From positions 3,009,501 to 3,073,500 of the forward strand of contig NZ_JAUTAJ010000004.1 in assembly GCF_030818485.1 (NCBI RefSeq): a stretch of 64,000 nucleotides of DNA. The letters are read 5' to 3'. Positions 45,676-53,805 of this stretch are shown piece by piece. The number at the start of each line of letters is the position of its first letter. Position 1 is the first letter of the stretch. Source of the stretch: Pseudoroseomonas cervicalis (GTDB lineage: Bacteria > Pseudomonadota > Alphaproteobacteria > Acetobacterales > Acetobacteraceae). The notes beneath the pieces are model-generated. The model did not search any database. It saw nothing but the letters and a program-made list of their open reading frames with translations, and was not told where the DNA came from. A program made the translations under genes and the position numbers.

Positions 45676-47073
45676 TCATGGCACGGCTTGCGCCCGGGCG
45701 GCAACCACAGCGCTGGCGGCGACGCCCTGCTGGCCGGCCCAGCCGGGCTCGGCGGCGGGGCGGGGGCGGGCGCCGGCGGGCGCCGGCTGCGCCGCCGGGC
45801 GCGGCAGCGGCCGGACCACGCCGCGCTGCCGCCGCACCGGGTCGGTCACCTGCTGCAGCAGGCCATCCACCAGCTGGAAATGATCCGCCCAGGCCGGGGC
45901 CTGCCAGCCCTCCAGCCGCGCCATCTGCGCCGTGCGGGCCGGGCTGTCGGGGCTGGCATAGTCGAGCACCGCCTCGCGCCAGGCGGCGCCGTCCAGCGGG
46001 TCGAGATAGTCGGGCACCTCGCCGCCCACCTCGCGCAGCGCCGGCAGGTCGGAGCAGATGGCCGGCACGCCGGCGGCCAGCGCCTCGGCCAGCGGCAGGC
46101 CATAGCCCTCGGCGAAGGAGGGGAAGAGCAGCGCGCGGGCGCCCTGCAGCAGCTCGGCGACGCTGCGGTCGGGCAGCTGGCCGACCTCCTGCACCACCCC
46201 GTGCAGCGCCGTGCAGCGCTCCAGGATGTCGACGATGTTCTCGTTCTCCCAGCCGCGCTTGCCGATGATCAGCAGGCGCGGCGTGGCGGCGCCATGGGTG
46301 ATCGCCATCTGCCGCCACAGATGCAGTAGCAGCAGGTGGTTCTTGCGCGGCTCGATGGTGCCGAGGGTGACGAAATAAGGATCCTCGCCGGAGGGCGCCT
46401 GGCGCGGCAGGGTGTCGATGCCGAGGGGGGCCACCAGCACCGGCGGCGGCGCGGCGCGGCCGCCCAGATGCGGCGCCAGCGCGTCGGCGGTGGCGGCGGA
46501 GTTGACGATGATGCCGTCCGCCAGCGCCGCCGTGGTGCCGATGCGGCGCAGATGCTTCTCCGCCTGGCCGGGCCGGGCATATTCCGGATGGGTGACCGGG
46601 ATCAGGTCGTGGATCAGCGGCACGAAGGCGCAGCCGGCGCGGCGCAGCGCCTCGATCGGCGCGGCGCGGTCCAGCGCCTGGTGCGAGACCAGCAGATAGG
46701 CCAGGCGCCGGCCGCGCTGCAGCAGGCGCGTCATGTCGCCCCGGCCGAGGCCGAGCAGCAGCCGGCCGCGCCCCAGCGCGCCGAGCCGCGCGGCGCGGCG
46801 GAAGGCCGGGCCATTGGCCAGGCCGCTGCTCCAGGCCTCGGTCAGGTTCTCGACCAGCTCGGCCACCAGCTTGCGCGGCAGCAGGCCGAAGCCGCCATGC
46901 AGCTCCTGCCCGGCGAAGCTGCACTCCCCGCCCGGGGTGGCGAGGTAGTGGCGGGCATAGGCCAGCTCCACCCGGTCGATGCCGGACGGGGTCCGCTTCC
47001 GGCCGCATCCCAGCAGGCGGGACACGTCCAGGATCACATGCGGGCCGTCGGTCGCTTGGGCAGCGGGCATCAT
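45676..47073 (-). CDS. glycosyltransferase family 4 (GT-B fold)
   Basis: A 465-residue retaining glycosyltransferase. The acceptor half includes VILDVSRLLGCGRKRTPSGIDRVE and FVPLIHDLIPVTHPEYARPG. The donor half has YFVTLGTIEPRKNHLLLLHLW, RLLIIGKRGWENENIVDIL and the nucleotide-sugar E-X7-E motif in LFPSFAEGYGLPLAEALAAGVPAICSD. A proline/alanine-rich tail of about 60 residues follows. Sugar and acceptor are unknown. It starts at MMPAA with GAGGA upstream, after the AT-rich region, and is probably the first gene of the PKS transcript. Confidence 0.9.
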   Translation of the reverse strand: MMPAAQATDGPHVILDVSRLLGCGRKRTPSGIDRVELAYARHYLATPGGECSFAGQELHGGFGLLPRKLVAELVENLTEAWSSGLANGPAFRRAARLGALGRGRLLLGLGRGDMTRLLQRGRRLAYLLVSHQALDRAAPIEALRRAGCAFVPLIHDLIPVTHPEYARPGQAEKHLRRIGTTAALADGIIVNSAATADALAPHLGGRAAPPPVLVAPLGIDTLPRQAPSGEDPYFVTLGTIEPRKNHLLLLHLWRQMAITHGAATPRLLIIGKRGWENENIVDILERCTALHGVVQEVGQLPDRSVAELLQGARALLFPSFAEGYGLPLAEALAAGVPAICSDLPALREVGGEVPDYLDPLDGAAWREAVLDYASPDSPARTAQMARLEGWQAPAWADHFQLVDGLLQQVTDPVRRQRGVVRPLPRPAAQPAPAGARPRPAAEPGWAGQQGVAASAVVAARAQAVP

Positions 47074-47307
47074 GGGTCCTCAGGAACGGCGTCACCGTTC
47101 TGGTGCGCCGGCGCGGCATCCTGGGCGGAGGATATGCTGCGTCTGCGAACAGAACCTGTCACGATTTTGTGGACCGCTTAACCCTTCGTCAATCTAAATT
47201 CTGAGAATTCCCCCTCTGCCTGCTATCGGTCAAGGTTGAACTTTTAGTAAAGATCTTATCAATCAACGCGTTAGGCTGGGACTTGGCCGGGTTCCTTTCC
47301 GAACGGT
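47074..47307 (-). promoter_or_regulatory. AT-rich promoter region of the glycosyltransferase-PKS cluster
   Basis: The most AT-rich non-coding stretch outside the tRNA-Ala island, between two co-oriented genes. On the minus strand TTGACC (near 47235) stands about 17 bases before GAATTC. TTGACG (near 47185) is followed by A/T-rich bases. A perfect inverted repeat AATTCT-G-AGAATT lies at 47197-47209. Promoter assignment is by eye. Confidence 0.5.
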
Positions 47308-48315
47308 TTACTCCTGCTCGGGACGGATCTGGTTCGCCGAGGCGCCATTGATTAAGGCTTCCTGCATGGTCTCGGCGCTCTTGCGGCGGATGTCCTGATA
47401 GGCGTGCGGCGTGTGGAAGGCGCTGTGCGGCGTCACGATCAGCCGCCCCGTCAGCCAGGATTCGCGGGCGCGATAGGCCGCCAGCAGCGGCGGCACCGGC
47501 TCGGAAGGCGGCTCCACCGGCAGCACGTCGAGCCCCGCCCCGGCCAGATGGCCGTCGCGCAGGCAGCGCTCCAGCGCATCCAGATCGAGGATCGGCCCGC
47601 GCGCCGTGTTCACCACCACCGCCCCCGGGCGCAGCCGGCGCAGCGCCGCCTCGTCCAGCAGACCCGTGGTGGCCCGCGTCAGCGGCGTGTGGATGGAGAG
47701 GGTGTCGGTGCCCTCCAGCAGCGACTCCAGGCTGCGGGCGCGGCCGATGCCCAGCGCCCGCTCCACCCCGTTCGGCAGGAAGGGGTCGTAGAAGCGCACC
47801 CGGAAGCCGAAGGCCTTGGCGCGCAGCGCCACCGCCGTGCCGATGCGGCCCAGCCCGATGATGCCGAAATCCTGCTCCTCCAGCCGCTGCACCAGCGGGG
47901 TCTCCACCTGCCGCCAGGGGGCGGGCGGGTCCTGGCGCTGCAGATCGTGGTGCAGGGCGATGCCGCGCCGGAGCGCCAGCGCCAGCGCCACCGCATGGTC
48001 GGCCACCTCGGCGGTGCCGTAATCGGGGATGTTGCAGACCATCACGCCGCGCTCGGCCAGCGCCGCGCGGTCCAGCCGGTCATAGCCCACCCCCATGCGC
48101 ACCACGACCTTCAGCTTCGGGAAGCGCGCCAGGTCGGCCGCGCTCATCCAGTGGCGGAAGACGAACAGCCCATCCGCCTCGGCGCAGAGCGCATCCGGCA
48201 GCTCGTGCAGCCCGCCCGGCGCGCCGCCGCGGACCAGCCGCGCCTGGCCGGCGAAGATCTCCTCCTCCAGCGCGGTGTCGGGATAGAGGCCTTCCGGCTC
48301 GAGCACGGTCAGCAT
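47308..48315 (-). CDS. D-isomer-specific 2-hydroxyacid dehydrogenase (CtBP-like)
   Basis: A 335-residue NAD-dependent dehydrogenase of the 2-hydroxyacid family, nearest in look to the C-terminal-binding-protein branch. The NAD fold is FGIIGLGRIGTAVALRAKAFG (about residues 150-170). The catalytic Arg is in VVNTARGPILD, Glu in GLDVLPVEPPSEPVP and His in VTPHSAFHT. NIPDYGTAEVADHAVALALA precedes the Rossmann domain. The substrate is unknown. It is upstream of the PKS cluster on the same strand but separated by the AT-rich promoter region. Confidence 0.93.
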   Translation of the reverse strand: MLTVLEPEGLYPDTALEEEIFAGQARLVRGGAPGGLHELPDALCAEADGLFVFRHWMSAADLARFPKLKVVVRMGVGYDRLDRAALAERGVMVCNIPDYGTAEVADHAVALALALRRGIALHHDLQRQDPPAPWRQVETPLVQRLEEQDFGIIGLGRIGTAVALRAKAFGFRVRFYDPFLPNGVERALGIGRARSLESLLEGTDTLSIHTPLTRATTGLLDEAALRRLRPGAVVVNTARGPILDLDALERCLRDGHLAGAGLDVLPVEPPSEPVPPLLAAYRARESWLTGRLIVTPHSAFHTPHAYQDIRRKSAETMQEALINGASANQIRPEQE

Positions 48316-48422
48316 TCCGGGCGTCTCCTTGGATCGATTCCTTGCGCCCGAGGATGCGGGGCCGGGGTTGGGGGCGCAAGCCGCCCCGCCTATGCTCGGC
48401 CCACCATCACGGGGCGGCAGGC

Positions 48423-49172
48423 ATGAGCATGCGGAAGATCCTGATCACCGGCGCATCCAGCGGCATCGGCGCGGCGACCGCCCGGGCGCTCGCCGGGCCC
48501 GGCGTGGCGCTGGCGCTGCACGCCCGCAACAACCGCGAGGGCGCCGAGCGCAGCGCCGCGGCCGTGCGCGAGGCGGGCGCCGAGGCCCATGTGCTGCTGG
48601 CCGACCTGACCGAGCCCGCCGCGCCGGGGCGGCTGGTGGAGCAGGCGGCCGCCGCCCTGGGCGGGCTCGACGTGCTGGTCTCCAATGCCGGCTTCGCCGA
48701 CCGCACCCCGGTGGCGGCGCTGGCGGACGAGGCCTTCACCCGCAGCCAGGACGCCATCCTGGGCGCGCTGTTCCGCCTGGCCCGCGCCGCCGGGCCGATC
48801 CTGGCCGCCGGCGAGGCGCCGCGCCTGGTCGCCGTCTCCTCCTTCGTGGCGCATAATTTCCGCACCGACAGCACCGTCTTCCCGGCCTCGGCCACCGCCA
48901 AGGCGGGGGTGGAGGCGCTGGTCAAGGCGTTGGCCATCGAATGGGCGCCGAAGGTGACGGTGAACGCCGTGGTGCCCGGCTACACCCAGAAGGATGCCGG
49001 TGCCCATGCCGCGCTGGACGCCAAGGCCTGGGAGGCGGTGATCGCCCGCATCCCGCTGCGCCGCCTGGGCCTGCCGGCGGATGTGGCGGCGGCGATCGCC
49101 TTCCTGGCCTCCGACCGCGCCGGCTACATCACCGGCCAGTGCCTGCATGTCGATGGCGGCGTGGTGATCTGA
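48423..49172 (+). CDS. SDR-family protein with atypical active site
   Basis: A 249-residue Rossmann protein. The cofactor loop is ILITGASSGIGAATARAL, then LVSNAGFAD, VAVSSFVAHN (Ser of the triad) and a C-terminal GYITGQCLHVDGG. In normal SDRs a tyrosine stands four residues before the catalytic lysine. Here the segment is VFPASATAKAGVEAL, with Ser at that place and Phe seven before the Lys (the FabI position). It may be inactive or use another mechanism. It is divergent from the 2-hydroxyacid dehydrogenase gene, with 107 bases between. Confidence 0.88.
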   Translation: MSMRKILITGASSGIGAATARALAGPGVALALHARNNREGAERSAAAVREAGAEAHVLLADLTEPAAPGRLVEQAAAALGGLDVLVSNAGFADRTPVAALADEAFTRSQDAILGALFRLARAAGPILAAGEAPRLVAVSSFVAHNFRTDSTVFPASATAKAGVEALVKALAIEWAPKVTVNAVVPGYTQKDAGAHAALDAKAWEAVIARIPLRRLGLPADVAAAIAFLASDRAGYITGQCLHVDGGVVI

Positions 49173-49288
49173 CCTCCGGCGCCGGGCCGCCTGGCCGGGC
49201 CGCCTGACTCGGCCGCTTGACCCGGCCCTTGACCTGGCCCCTGGGGCACGCCCGAAAAGCCGGCGGGTCCACCGCCAGGAGAGCCCCG

Positions 49289-50344
49289 ATGGGTGCCCAG
49301 CAGATTCCTCCACGGCCGCGCGGCGCGATCGGCGCCGCCGCGGCGTCGCGCCAGCTCGGCCTCTCGGCCAAGGCGCTGCGGCTCTATGAGCAGCGCGGCT
49401 TGCTGCGGCCGCCGCGCAGCGCCGCCGGCTGGCGCGCCTATGGCCCGGCCGAGCTGCGGCGCGCCGCCGAGATCGCCACGCTGCGCCGGCTGGGCTTCAG
49501 CCTGGCCCAGGTGGCGCGGCTGCTGCGCGGCGACCCCGCCGGGCTGGCGCCGGCGCTGGAGGCGCATCAGGCGGCGCTGGAACAGCAGCTGCAGGCGCTG
49601 CTCGGCACCCTGGCCGAGCTGCGCGGCCGGCGCGCCGCCCTGGCCGGGGGGCAGCTGCCCTCGGCCGCCGAGCTGGCGCGGCTGCTGGCGCCGCCGGCGC
49701 ATCCCGGGGTGGCGCTGGACCTGCCCTGGCCCTGGGGCGGGGAGCGCTTCGCCCTGCCGGCGCTGCGGCCGCTGACCCACATCACCGGGCCGCTCGGCAG
49801 CGGCAAGACGCGGCTGGCCCGGGCCCTGGCGGCGGCGCTGCCGGGTGCCCGCTTCCTCGGCCCGGAGCGCGCCGCGGCGGGGCAGGCCGGGCTGCGCGTG
49901 GCGCTGGCGCAGGATCCGGCGCTGGCCGCGCGGGCGGAGGCGCTGCTGGCAACCCTGCGCGCCGATGGCGCCACCGAGTCGGCCGCGCTGCTGGCGCTGC
50001 TCCTGGCCCTGGCGGAGGAGAGCCAGGCGCCGCTGGTCATCGACATGCTGGAGCAGGGGCTGGACCGGGCGACGCAGGAGGCGCTGATCGCCCTGCTGCG
50101 CCGACGCGGCCCGGCGGCGCGGCCGCTGCTGTTCCTGACCCGCTCCACCGCCATCCTCGACCTCGATTCGGTGGGGGAGGCCGAGAGCATCCTGTTCTGC
50201 CCCGCCAACCACGCCCCGCCCTTCCTGGTCGCCCCGCATCCCGGCGCGCCGGGGCATGAGGCGCTGTGCTCCTGCCTGGCCGCGCCGGAGGTGCGGGCGC
50301 GCAGCGAGGGGATGCTGGCCTGGCGGCCCGCGGCGGGCGGCTAG
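49289..50344 (+). CDS. MerR-type HTH fused to a P-loop ATPase domain
   Basis: A 351-residue protein. The N-terminal winged helix (about residues 14-80) is MerR-like: ASRQLGLSAKALRLYEQRGLLRPPRSAAGWRAYGPAELRR. A helical stretch (80-130) would form the dimer coiled coil. The C-terminal part has Walker A TGPLGSGKTRLA (K173), a Walker-B-like PLVIDMLEQGLDRATQ and FLTRSTAILDLDSV, which recalls the THS-x-LLD end of AAA_21/ABC-type ATPases. MerR proteins normally carry a small ligand domain instead. AGGAGAG stands before the ATG. Function unknown. Confidence 0.8.
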   Translation: MGAQQIPPRPRGAIGAAAASRQLGLSAKALRLYEQRGLLRPPRSAAGWRAYGPAELRRAAEIATLRRLGFSLAQVARLLRGDPAGLAPALEAHQAALEQQLQALLGTLAELRGRRAALAGGQLPSAAELARLLAPPAHPGVALDLPWPWGGERFALPALRPLTHITGPLGSGKTRLARALAAALPGARFLGPERAAAGQAGLRVALAQDPALAARAEALLATLRADGATESAALLALLLALAEESQAPLVIDMLEQGLDRATQEALIALLRRRGPAARPLLFLTRSTAILDLDSVGEAESILFCPANHAPPFLVAPHPGAPGHEALCSCLAAPEVRARSEGMLAWRPAAGG

Positions 50345-50422
50345 GGCCGGGCGGTTCGCGGCGGCGGCGGGGCCGCGGCAGGCATCCGCCGCATCGCCCC
50401 GCGCCGGCGGAAGTCCGGCCGG

Positions 50423-50857
50423 CTAGCGGATGCGCTCGCGCAGCGTGGCCATGCGCCGGGTCAGCTCATCGATCTCGGCGTGGTTGCGCGGCTCGGGGAA
50501 GGCCTGGGCCACCCAGCCGGGGATCTGCCGCGCCTCCTGCTGCAGGGCGCGGCCGGCCTCGGTGAGCTGGATGCGGACCTGCCGCTCATCCTGCGGGTCG
50601 CGGGCGCGGCTCACCAGCCCGGCGGCCTCCAGCCGCTTCAGCAGCGGTGTCAGGGTGGAGCTGTCCAGGAACAGCTTCTCGCCGATGCTGCCGACGGTGC
50701 GGCTGTCCTGCTCCCACAGCACGACCATGACAAGATACTGGGGATAGGTCAGGCCGAGCCGGTCGAGGAAGGGCTTGTAGGCGCGCTGGATGGCGTGGGC
50801 GGTGGAGTGGATCGCGAAGCAGAGCATGCGGTCCAGCCCCTGGTCGTTCTCCGGCAT
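50423..50857 (-). CDS. MarR-family regulator, OhrR-like
   Basis: A 144-residue winged-helix repressor. [39 protein letters not shown] matches OhrR closely, with the reactive Cys near residue 13 (CFA). It would sense organic hydroperoxides and derepress when the Cys is oxidised. [23 protein letters not shown] is the recognition helix and wing. Start at MPENDQ has GGGAGG upstream. No ohr gene is present in the window; the divergent neighbour codes for a secreted protein. Confidence 0.88.
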   Translation of the reverse strand: MPENDQGLDRMLCFAIHSTAHAIQRAYKPFLDRLGLTYPQYLVMVVLWEQDSRTVGSIGEKLFLDSSTLTPLLKRLEAAGLVSRARDPQDERQVRIQLTEAGRALQQEARQIPGWVAQAFPEPRNHAEIDELTRRMATLRERIR

Positions 50858-50890
50858 GGAAGCCTCCCGGTCTGGAAGGCGGTATTTTAG

Positions 50891-50902
50891 ATCGCGCGCG
50901 AT
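50891..50902. promoter_or_regulatory. candidate operator for the OhrR-like regulator
   Basis: Perfect 12-bp palindrome ATCGCGCGCGAT in the divergent region, 34 bases upstream of the regulator start. Further ATCG/CGAT half sites lie at about 50905 and 50950-50975 in an AT-richer stretch. Confidence 0.35.
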
Positions 50903-51036
50903 GGTATCGCCCAACACAAAACGCGGGGCAGCCATGCAAGGATATATATCGTGCAAGATTGAGTATCGCGATAAATGTCCTGCACCGGCACAGAGCCGAA
51001 CACACACCACACCGAACTCCAGAAAGGGATCCTCCC

Positions 51037-51363
51037 ATGTCCAGCTTCCGCATCGCCGCCGCCGCCCTCCTGGCCCTGTCCGCCGCCGCGGCGCCGGCCT
51101 TCGCCCTCTCCGCCGGCGAGGCCGCCGCCCCCGACAGCCGCTTCGCCAGCGGCATCGCGGTGACCCAGGGCCAGCCCGGCGCCGGCCGCCCCGGCCATTC
51201 CGCCTCCTCGGCCACGGGCAACCCCTTCGGCCATGGCATCGCGGTCAGCCGCAGCCAGGAGAATGGGCTGGAGAACAGCCTCGCCGTCGCCAACAACGCC
51301 TCGGCCCAGGACAGCAGCCGCGGCAACGCCGCGCTGGGCGGCACCCGCATGGCGGCCCGCTGA
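51037..51363 (+). CDS. small secreted protein of unknown function
   Basis: A 108-residue protein with a signal peptide ([22 protein letters not shown]). The mature part is Gly/Ser/Asn-rich, without cysteine, and has an internal near-repeat: [13 protein letters not shown] and [12 protein letters not shown]. No family was recognised. It is transcribed divergently from the OhrR-like regulator and may be its target. AGAAAGGGATCC before the ATG serves as ribosome site. Confidence 0.7.
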   Translation: MSSFRIAAAALLALSAAAAPAFALSAGEAAAPDSRFASGIAVTQGQPGAGRPGHSASSATGNPFGHGIAVSRSQENGLENSLAVANNASAQDSSRGNAALGGTRMAAR

Positions 51364-51441
51364 TCGCACCACATCCCTGAACAGGGAGACCGCGGCCGGC
51401 CGTGCCATCACGGCCGGCCGCTGCGCGTTCCGGGCGGCGCC

Positions 51442-51906
51442 CTAGCGCAGCTGGCCCAGCGCCACCAGGTCCTGGCGCAGCCGCTCCGCATCCGGCAGCG
51501 GCGCCTCGATCGCCGCGTGATGCGCCCGCCAGATCGGGAAGGCGCGGGCGAGCAGGGCGCGGCCCTCGGGCAGCAGCGCCAGGCGGCGGCTGCGGCGATC
51601 CTCCGGATCGGGCCGCACCTCCACCAGGCCGCGCCGCTGCAGTGGCTTCAGCGCCGCGGTCAGGGTGGTGCGGTCCATCGCCAGCAGCGCGGCGACCGGG
51701 CCCATCGGCGGCGGCTCCGGCCGGTTCAGCGCCATCAGCAGGGAGAATTGCCCGCTGGTCAGCCCCAGCGGGCGCAGCGCCGCGTCGAAATGCCGCGCCA
51801 AGGCGCGGGCGGCGCGCTGTGCGTGCAGGCACAGGCAGGCATCCCGTACCAGGATCGTGAACTCATAGGGCAGGGCGTCGGGCGGCGCGGGCTTTGACAC
51901 GGCCAT
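51442..51906 (-). CDS. MarR-family transcriptional regulator
   Basis: A 154-residue winged-helix protein. CLCLHAQRAARALARHFDAALRPLGLTSGQFSLLMALNRPEPP is the dimer and first helix region, and LLAMDRTTLTAALKPLQRRGLVEVRPDPEDRRSRRLAL the recognition helix and wing. Divergent from the DUF899 gene, which it probably controls; a GTTG/CAAC inverted repeat lies at its start. The signal is unknown. Confidence 0.9.
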   Translation of the reverse strand: MAVSKPAPPDALPYEFTILVRDACLCLHAQRAARALARHFDAALRPLGLTSGQFSLLMALNRPEPPPMGPVAALLAMDRTTLTAALKPLQRRGLVEVRPDPEDRRSRRLALLPEGRALLARAFPIWRAHHAAIEAPLPDAERLRQDLVALGQLR

Positions 51907-51912
51907 GGATAT

Positions 51913-51924
51913 GTTGATACCAAC
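51913..51924. promoter_or_regulatory. candidate MarR operator
   Basis: GTTGATACCAAC, with GTTG and CAAC half sites around four bases, lies seven bases before the MarR start and 26 before the DUF899 start, in an AT-rich spot. Confidence 0.4.
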
Positions 51925-51949
51925 CTAACAACGCAAGAGGGAGGACACC

Positions 51950-52714
51950 ATGGACCAGGGGCTCGACATTCCGAAGCCGCCGAGTCCGGCGCTGGCCACG
52001 CGCGAGCAATGGCGGCGCGCCTGGCGCGTGCTGCTGGAGCAGGAAAAGGCCCTGACCCGGGCGCGCGACCAGGTGAACGCCGCCCGCCGCGCCCTGCCCT
52101 GGGTGCGGGTGGAGCGCGAGTTCCGCTTCGCCACGCCGGAGGGGGAGCGCGATCTGGCGCAGCTCTTCGGCGGGCTGCCGCAGCTGATCGTCTATCATTT
52201 CATGCTGGCGCCGGGCTGGGGCGAGGGCTGCACCGGCTGCTCCTTCCTGGCCGACCATCTGGACGGCACGCTGCCGCATCTGCAGGCCGCCGGCACGCGG
52301 CTGGTCGTCACCTCCCGCGCGCCGCTGGCCGAGATCGAGGCCTATCGCCGCCGCATGGGCTGGCGCTTCCCCTGGGTGTCGGAAGGGGAGAACGGCTTCG
52401 GCGCCGAGTTCGGCGTGCACCTGCCGCTGGCGGCGCAGCGCGATGGCAGCGCCCGCTACAATGACGCGCCGCTCTCCGACCCGATGGGCGGGCTCGAGGA
52501 TCTGCACGGCCTCAGCGTCTTCGCCCGCACCGCCGATGGCGCGGTCTGCCACACCTATTCCTGCTACGCGCGCGGGCCGGAGGAGCTGCTCGGCACCTTC
52601 ATGCTGCTCGACCGCACCCCGTCGGGCCGCGCCGAGCAGGGCATCATGAGCTGGGTGCGCCGCCACGACGAATACGCCGGACCCGCCGCGCCGGCGGCCG
52701 GCTGCTGCGGCTGA
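51950..52714 (+). CDS. DUF899 family thioredoxin-like protein
   Basis: A 254-residue protein of the DUF899 family. REQWRRAWRVLLEQEKALTRARDQVNAARRALPWVRVE is the typical opening. LIVYHFMLAPGWGEGCTGCSFLADHLDG (about residues 81-108) carries the CxxC-like pair in GCTGCS, and the chain ends with two cysteines. The function is unknown; the fold suggests redox work. GGGAGGACACC precedes the ATG. It forms an operon with the DUF1579 gene 34 bases on. Confidence 0.9.
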   Translation: MDQGLDIPKPPSPALATREQWRRAWRVLLEQEKALTRARDQVNAARRALPWVRVEREFRFATPEGERDLAQLFGGLPQLIVYHFMLAPGWGEGCTGCSFLADHLDGTLPHLQAAGTRLVVTSRAPLAEIEAYRRRMGWRFPWVSEGENGFGAEFGVHLPLAAQRDGSARYNDAPLSDPMGGLEDLHGLSVFARTADGAVCHTYSCYARGPEELLGTFMLLDRTPSGRAEQGIMSWVRRHDEYAGPAAPAAGCCG

Positions 52715-52748
52715 ACGCCGCGCATCATCACCGGGAGGACTGAAAGAA

Positions 52749-53216
52749 ATGCAGGTCGAACAACGGGCGGAGCATCGCTGGCTGATGCGGCTGCTGGGCG
52801 AATGGGACAGCACCGGGCAATGCACCGCCGGCCCCGACACCTCGGAGATGCGCGGGCGGGAGAGCGTGCGCGCCCTGGGCGAGGTCTGGGTGCTGTGCGA
52901 GGGCGAGGGCGAGATGCCCGGCGGCGGCCAGGCGCAGATGCTGATGACCCTGGGCTACGACCCGGCGCAGGGCTGTTTCCTCGGCACCTTCACCGGGTCG
53001 ATGATGACGCATCTCTGGACCTATCGCGGCCAGCTGCAGGGCGACACGCTGGTGCTGGACACCGAGGGGCCGGATTTCCAGGGCGGCACCGCCCGCTACC
53101 AGGACATCATCCGGCTGGAGGGCGACGACACCCGCCACATGACCTCGCGCATGGCGCTGCCGGATGGCAGCTGGCAGGAGGTGATGCGCTCGACCTTCCG
53201 CCGCCGCGGCGCCTGA
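52749..53216 (+). CDS. DUF1579 family protein
   Basis: A 155-residue protein of the DUF1579 family, unknown function. HRWLMRLLGEWDSTGQC opens the beta-barrel fold, and TLGYDPAQGCFLGTFTGSMMTHLWTYRGQL with a late TSRMALPDGSWQEVMRSTFRR is typical. GGGAGG is 12 bases before the ATG. The pairing with DUF899 under a MarR regulator suggests a small stress or detoxification unit. Confidence 0.88.
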   Translation: MQVEQRAEHRWLMRLLGEWDSTGQCTAGPDTSEMRGRESVRALGEVWVLCEGEGEMPGGGQAQMLMTLGYDPAQGCFLGTFTGSMMTHLWTYRGQLQGDTLVLDTEGPDFQGGTARYQDIIRLEGDDTRHMTSRMALPDGSWQEVMRSTFRRRGA

Positions 53217-53220
53217 CGGC

Positions 53221-53805
53221 TCAGCGTGACCCCGGCGCCCGATCCGGCGCCGCATGCAGGGCCTGCGCCAGCAGGGCGCGCAGCCGGGCGGGCGGCGCGC
53301 CCCACAGCGCCAGCAGCGCCGCATAGGGGTCGCCCTCCAGGCCGAGCACGCTGGCGAAGGCGGGCTCGGTCTTCATCCCGCGCTGGCGCGCCGCCCGCAC
53401 CGCCCGGCGCAGCTTCGTGCCGCCCAGCGCCAGCAGCCGCCGCTCCACCACGAAATGCCGCCAGCCGGCCTGCTCGGCCACCGGCTGGGCGGCGCCGAAG
53501 ATCTCGAACTCCCAGCCCTCGGCCCGGAAGCGGGCCAGCACCGGCCGCGGCGCGCCGCGCCACTGCCACAGGGCGAAGCCGCGCTCGGCGCCGAATTCCC
53601 GCCAGAGATGGCGCGCGAAAGCCGCCGGATCCGGCGCGTGGCAGAGCAGGTCGAGATCGCTGGCGGGCGTCGCCAGCCGCAGCGGCGGCGTGCCCGCCAC
53701 ATGCGGGTCGAACCCCGCCAGGCGGCGCAGCGCGAAGCTGCGGCGCAGCGCCGCGCGCCAATCCGGGCGCGGCCCGGCCGGGAAGGGCAGGGCGGCGTCA
53801 GTCAA
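53221..53805 (-). CDS. DUF4269 family protein (nucleotidyltransferase-like)
   Basis: A 194-residue protein matching DUF4269. LATPASDLDLLCHA (about residues 45-58) looks like the DxD metal site of nucleotidyltransferases. FEIFGAAQPVAEQAGWRHFVVERRLLALGG and KTEPAFASVLGLEGDPYAALLAL are the family landmarks. The biochemical role is unknown. It overlaps the preceding Bug receptor gene by eight bases and is probably translated with it. Confidence 0.82.
   Translation of the reverse strand: MTDAALPFPAGPRPDWRAALRRSFALRRLAGFDPHVAGTPPLRLATPASDLDLLCHAPDPAAFARHLWREFGAERGFALWQWRGAPRPVLARFRAEGWEFEIFGAAQPVAEQAGWRHFVVERRLLALGGTKLRRAVRAARQRGMKTEPAFASVLGLEGDPYAALLALWGAPPARLRALLAQALHAAPDRAPGSR

Noticed and set aside
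37946..45883. 2645-residue open frame on the plus strand opposite the PKS
   Set aside because: Antisense shadow of a GC-rich gene; composition is Gln/Arg/Gly-rich low complexity with no domain, while the minus strand has a complete PKS.
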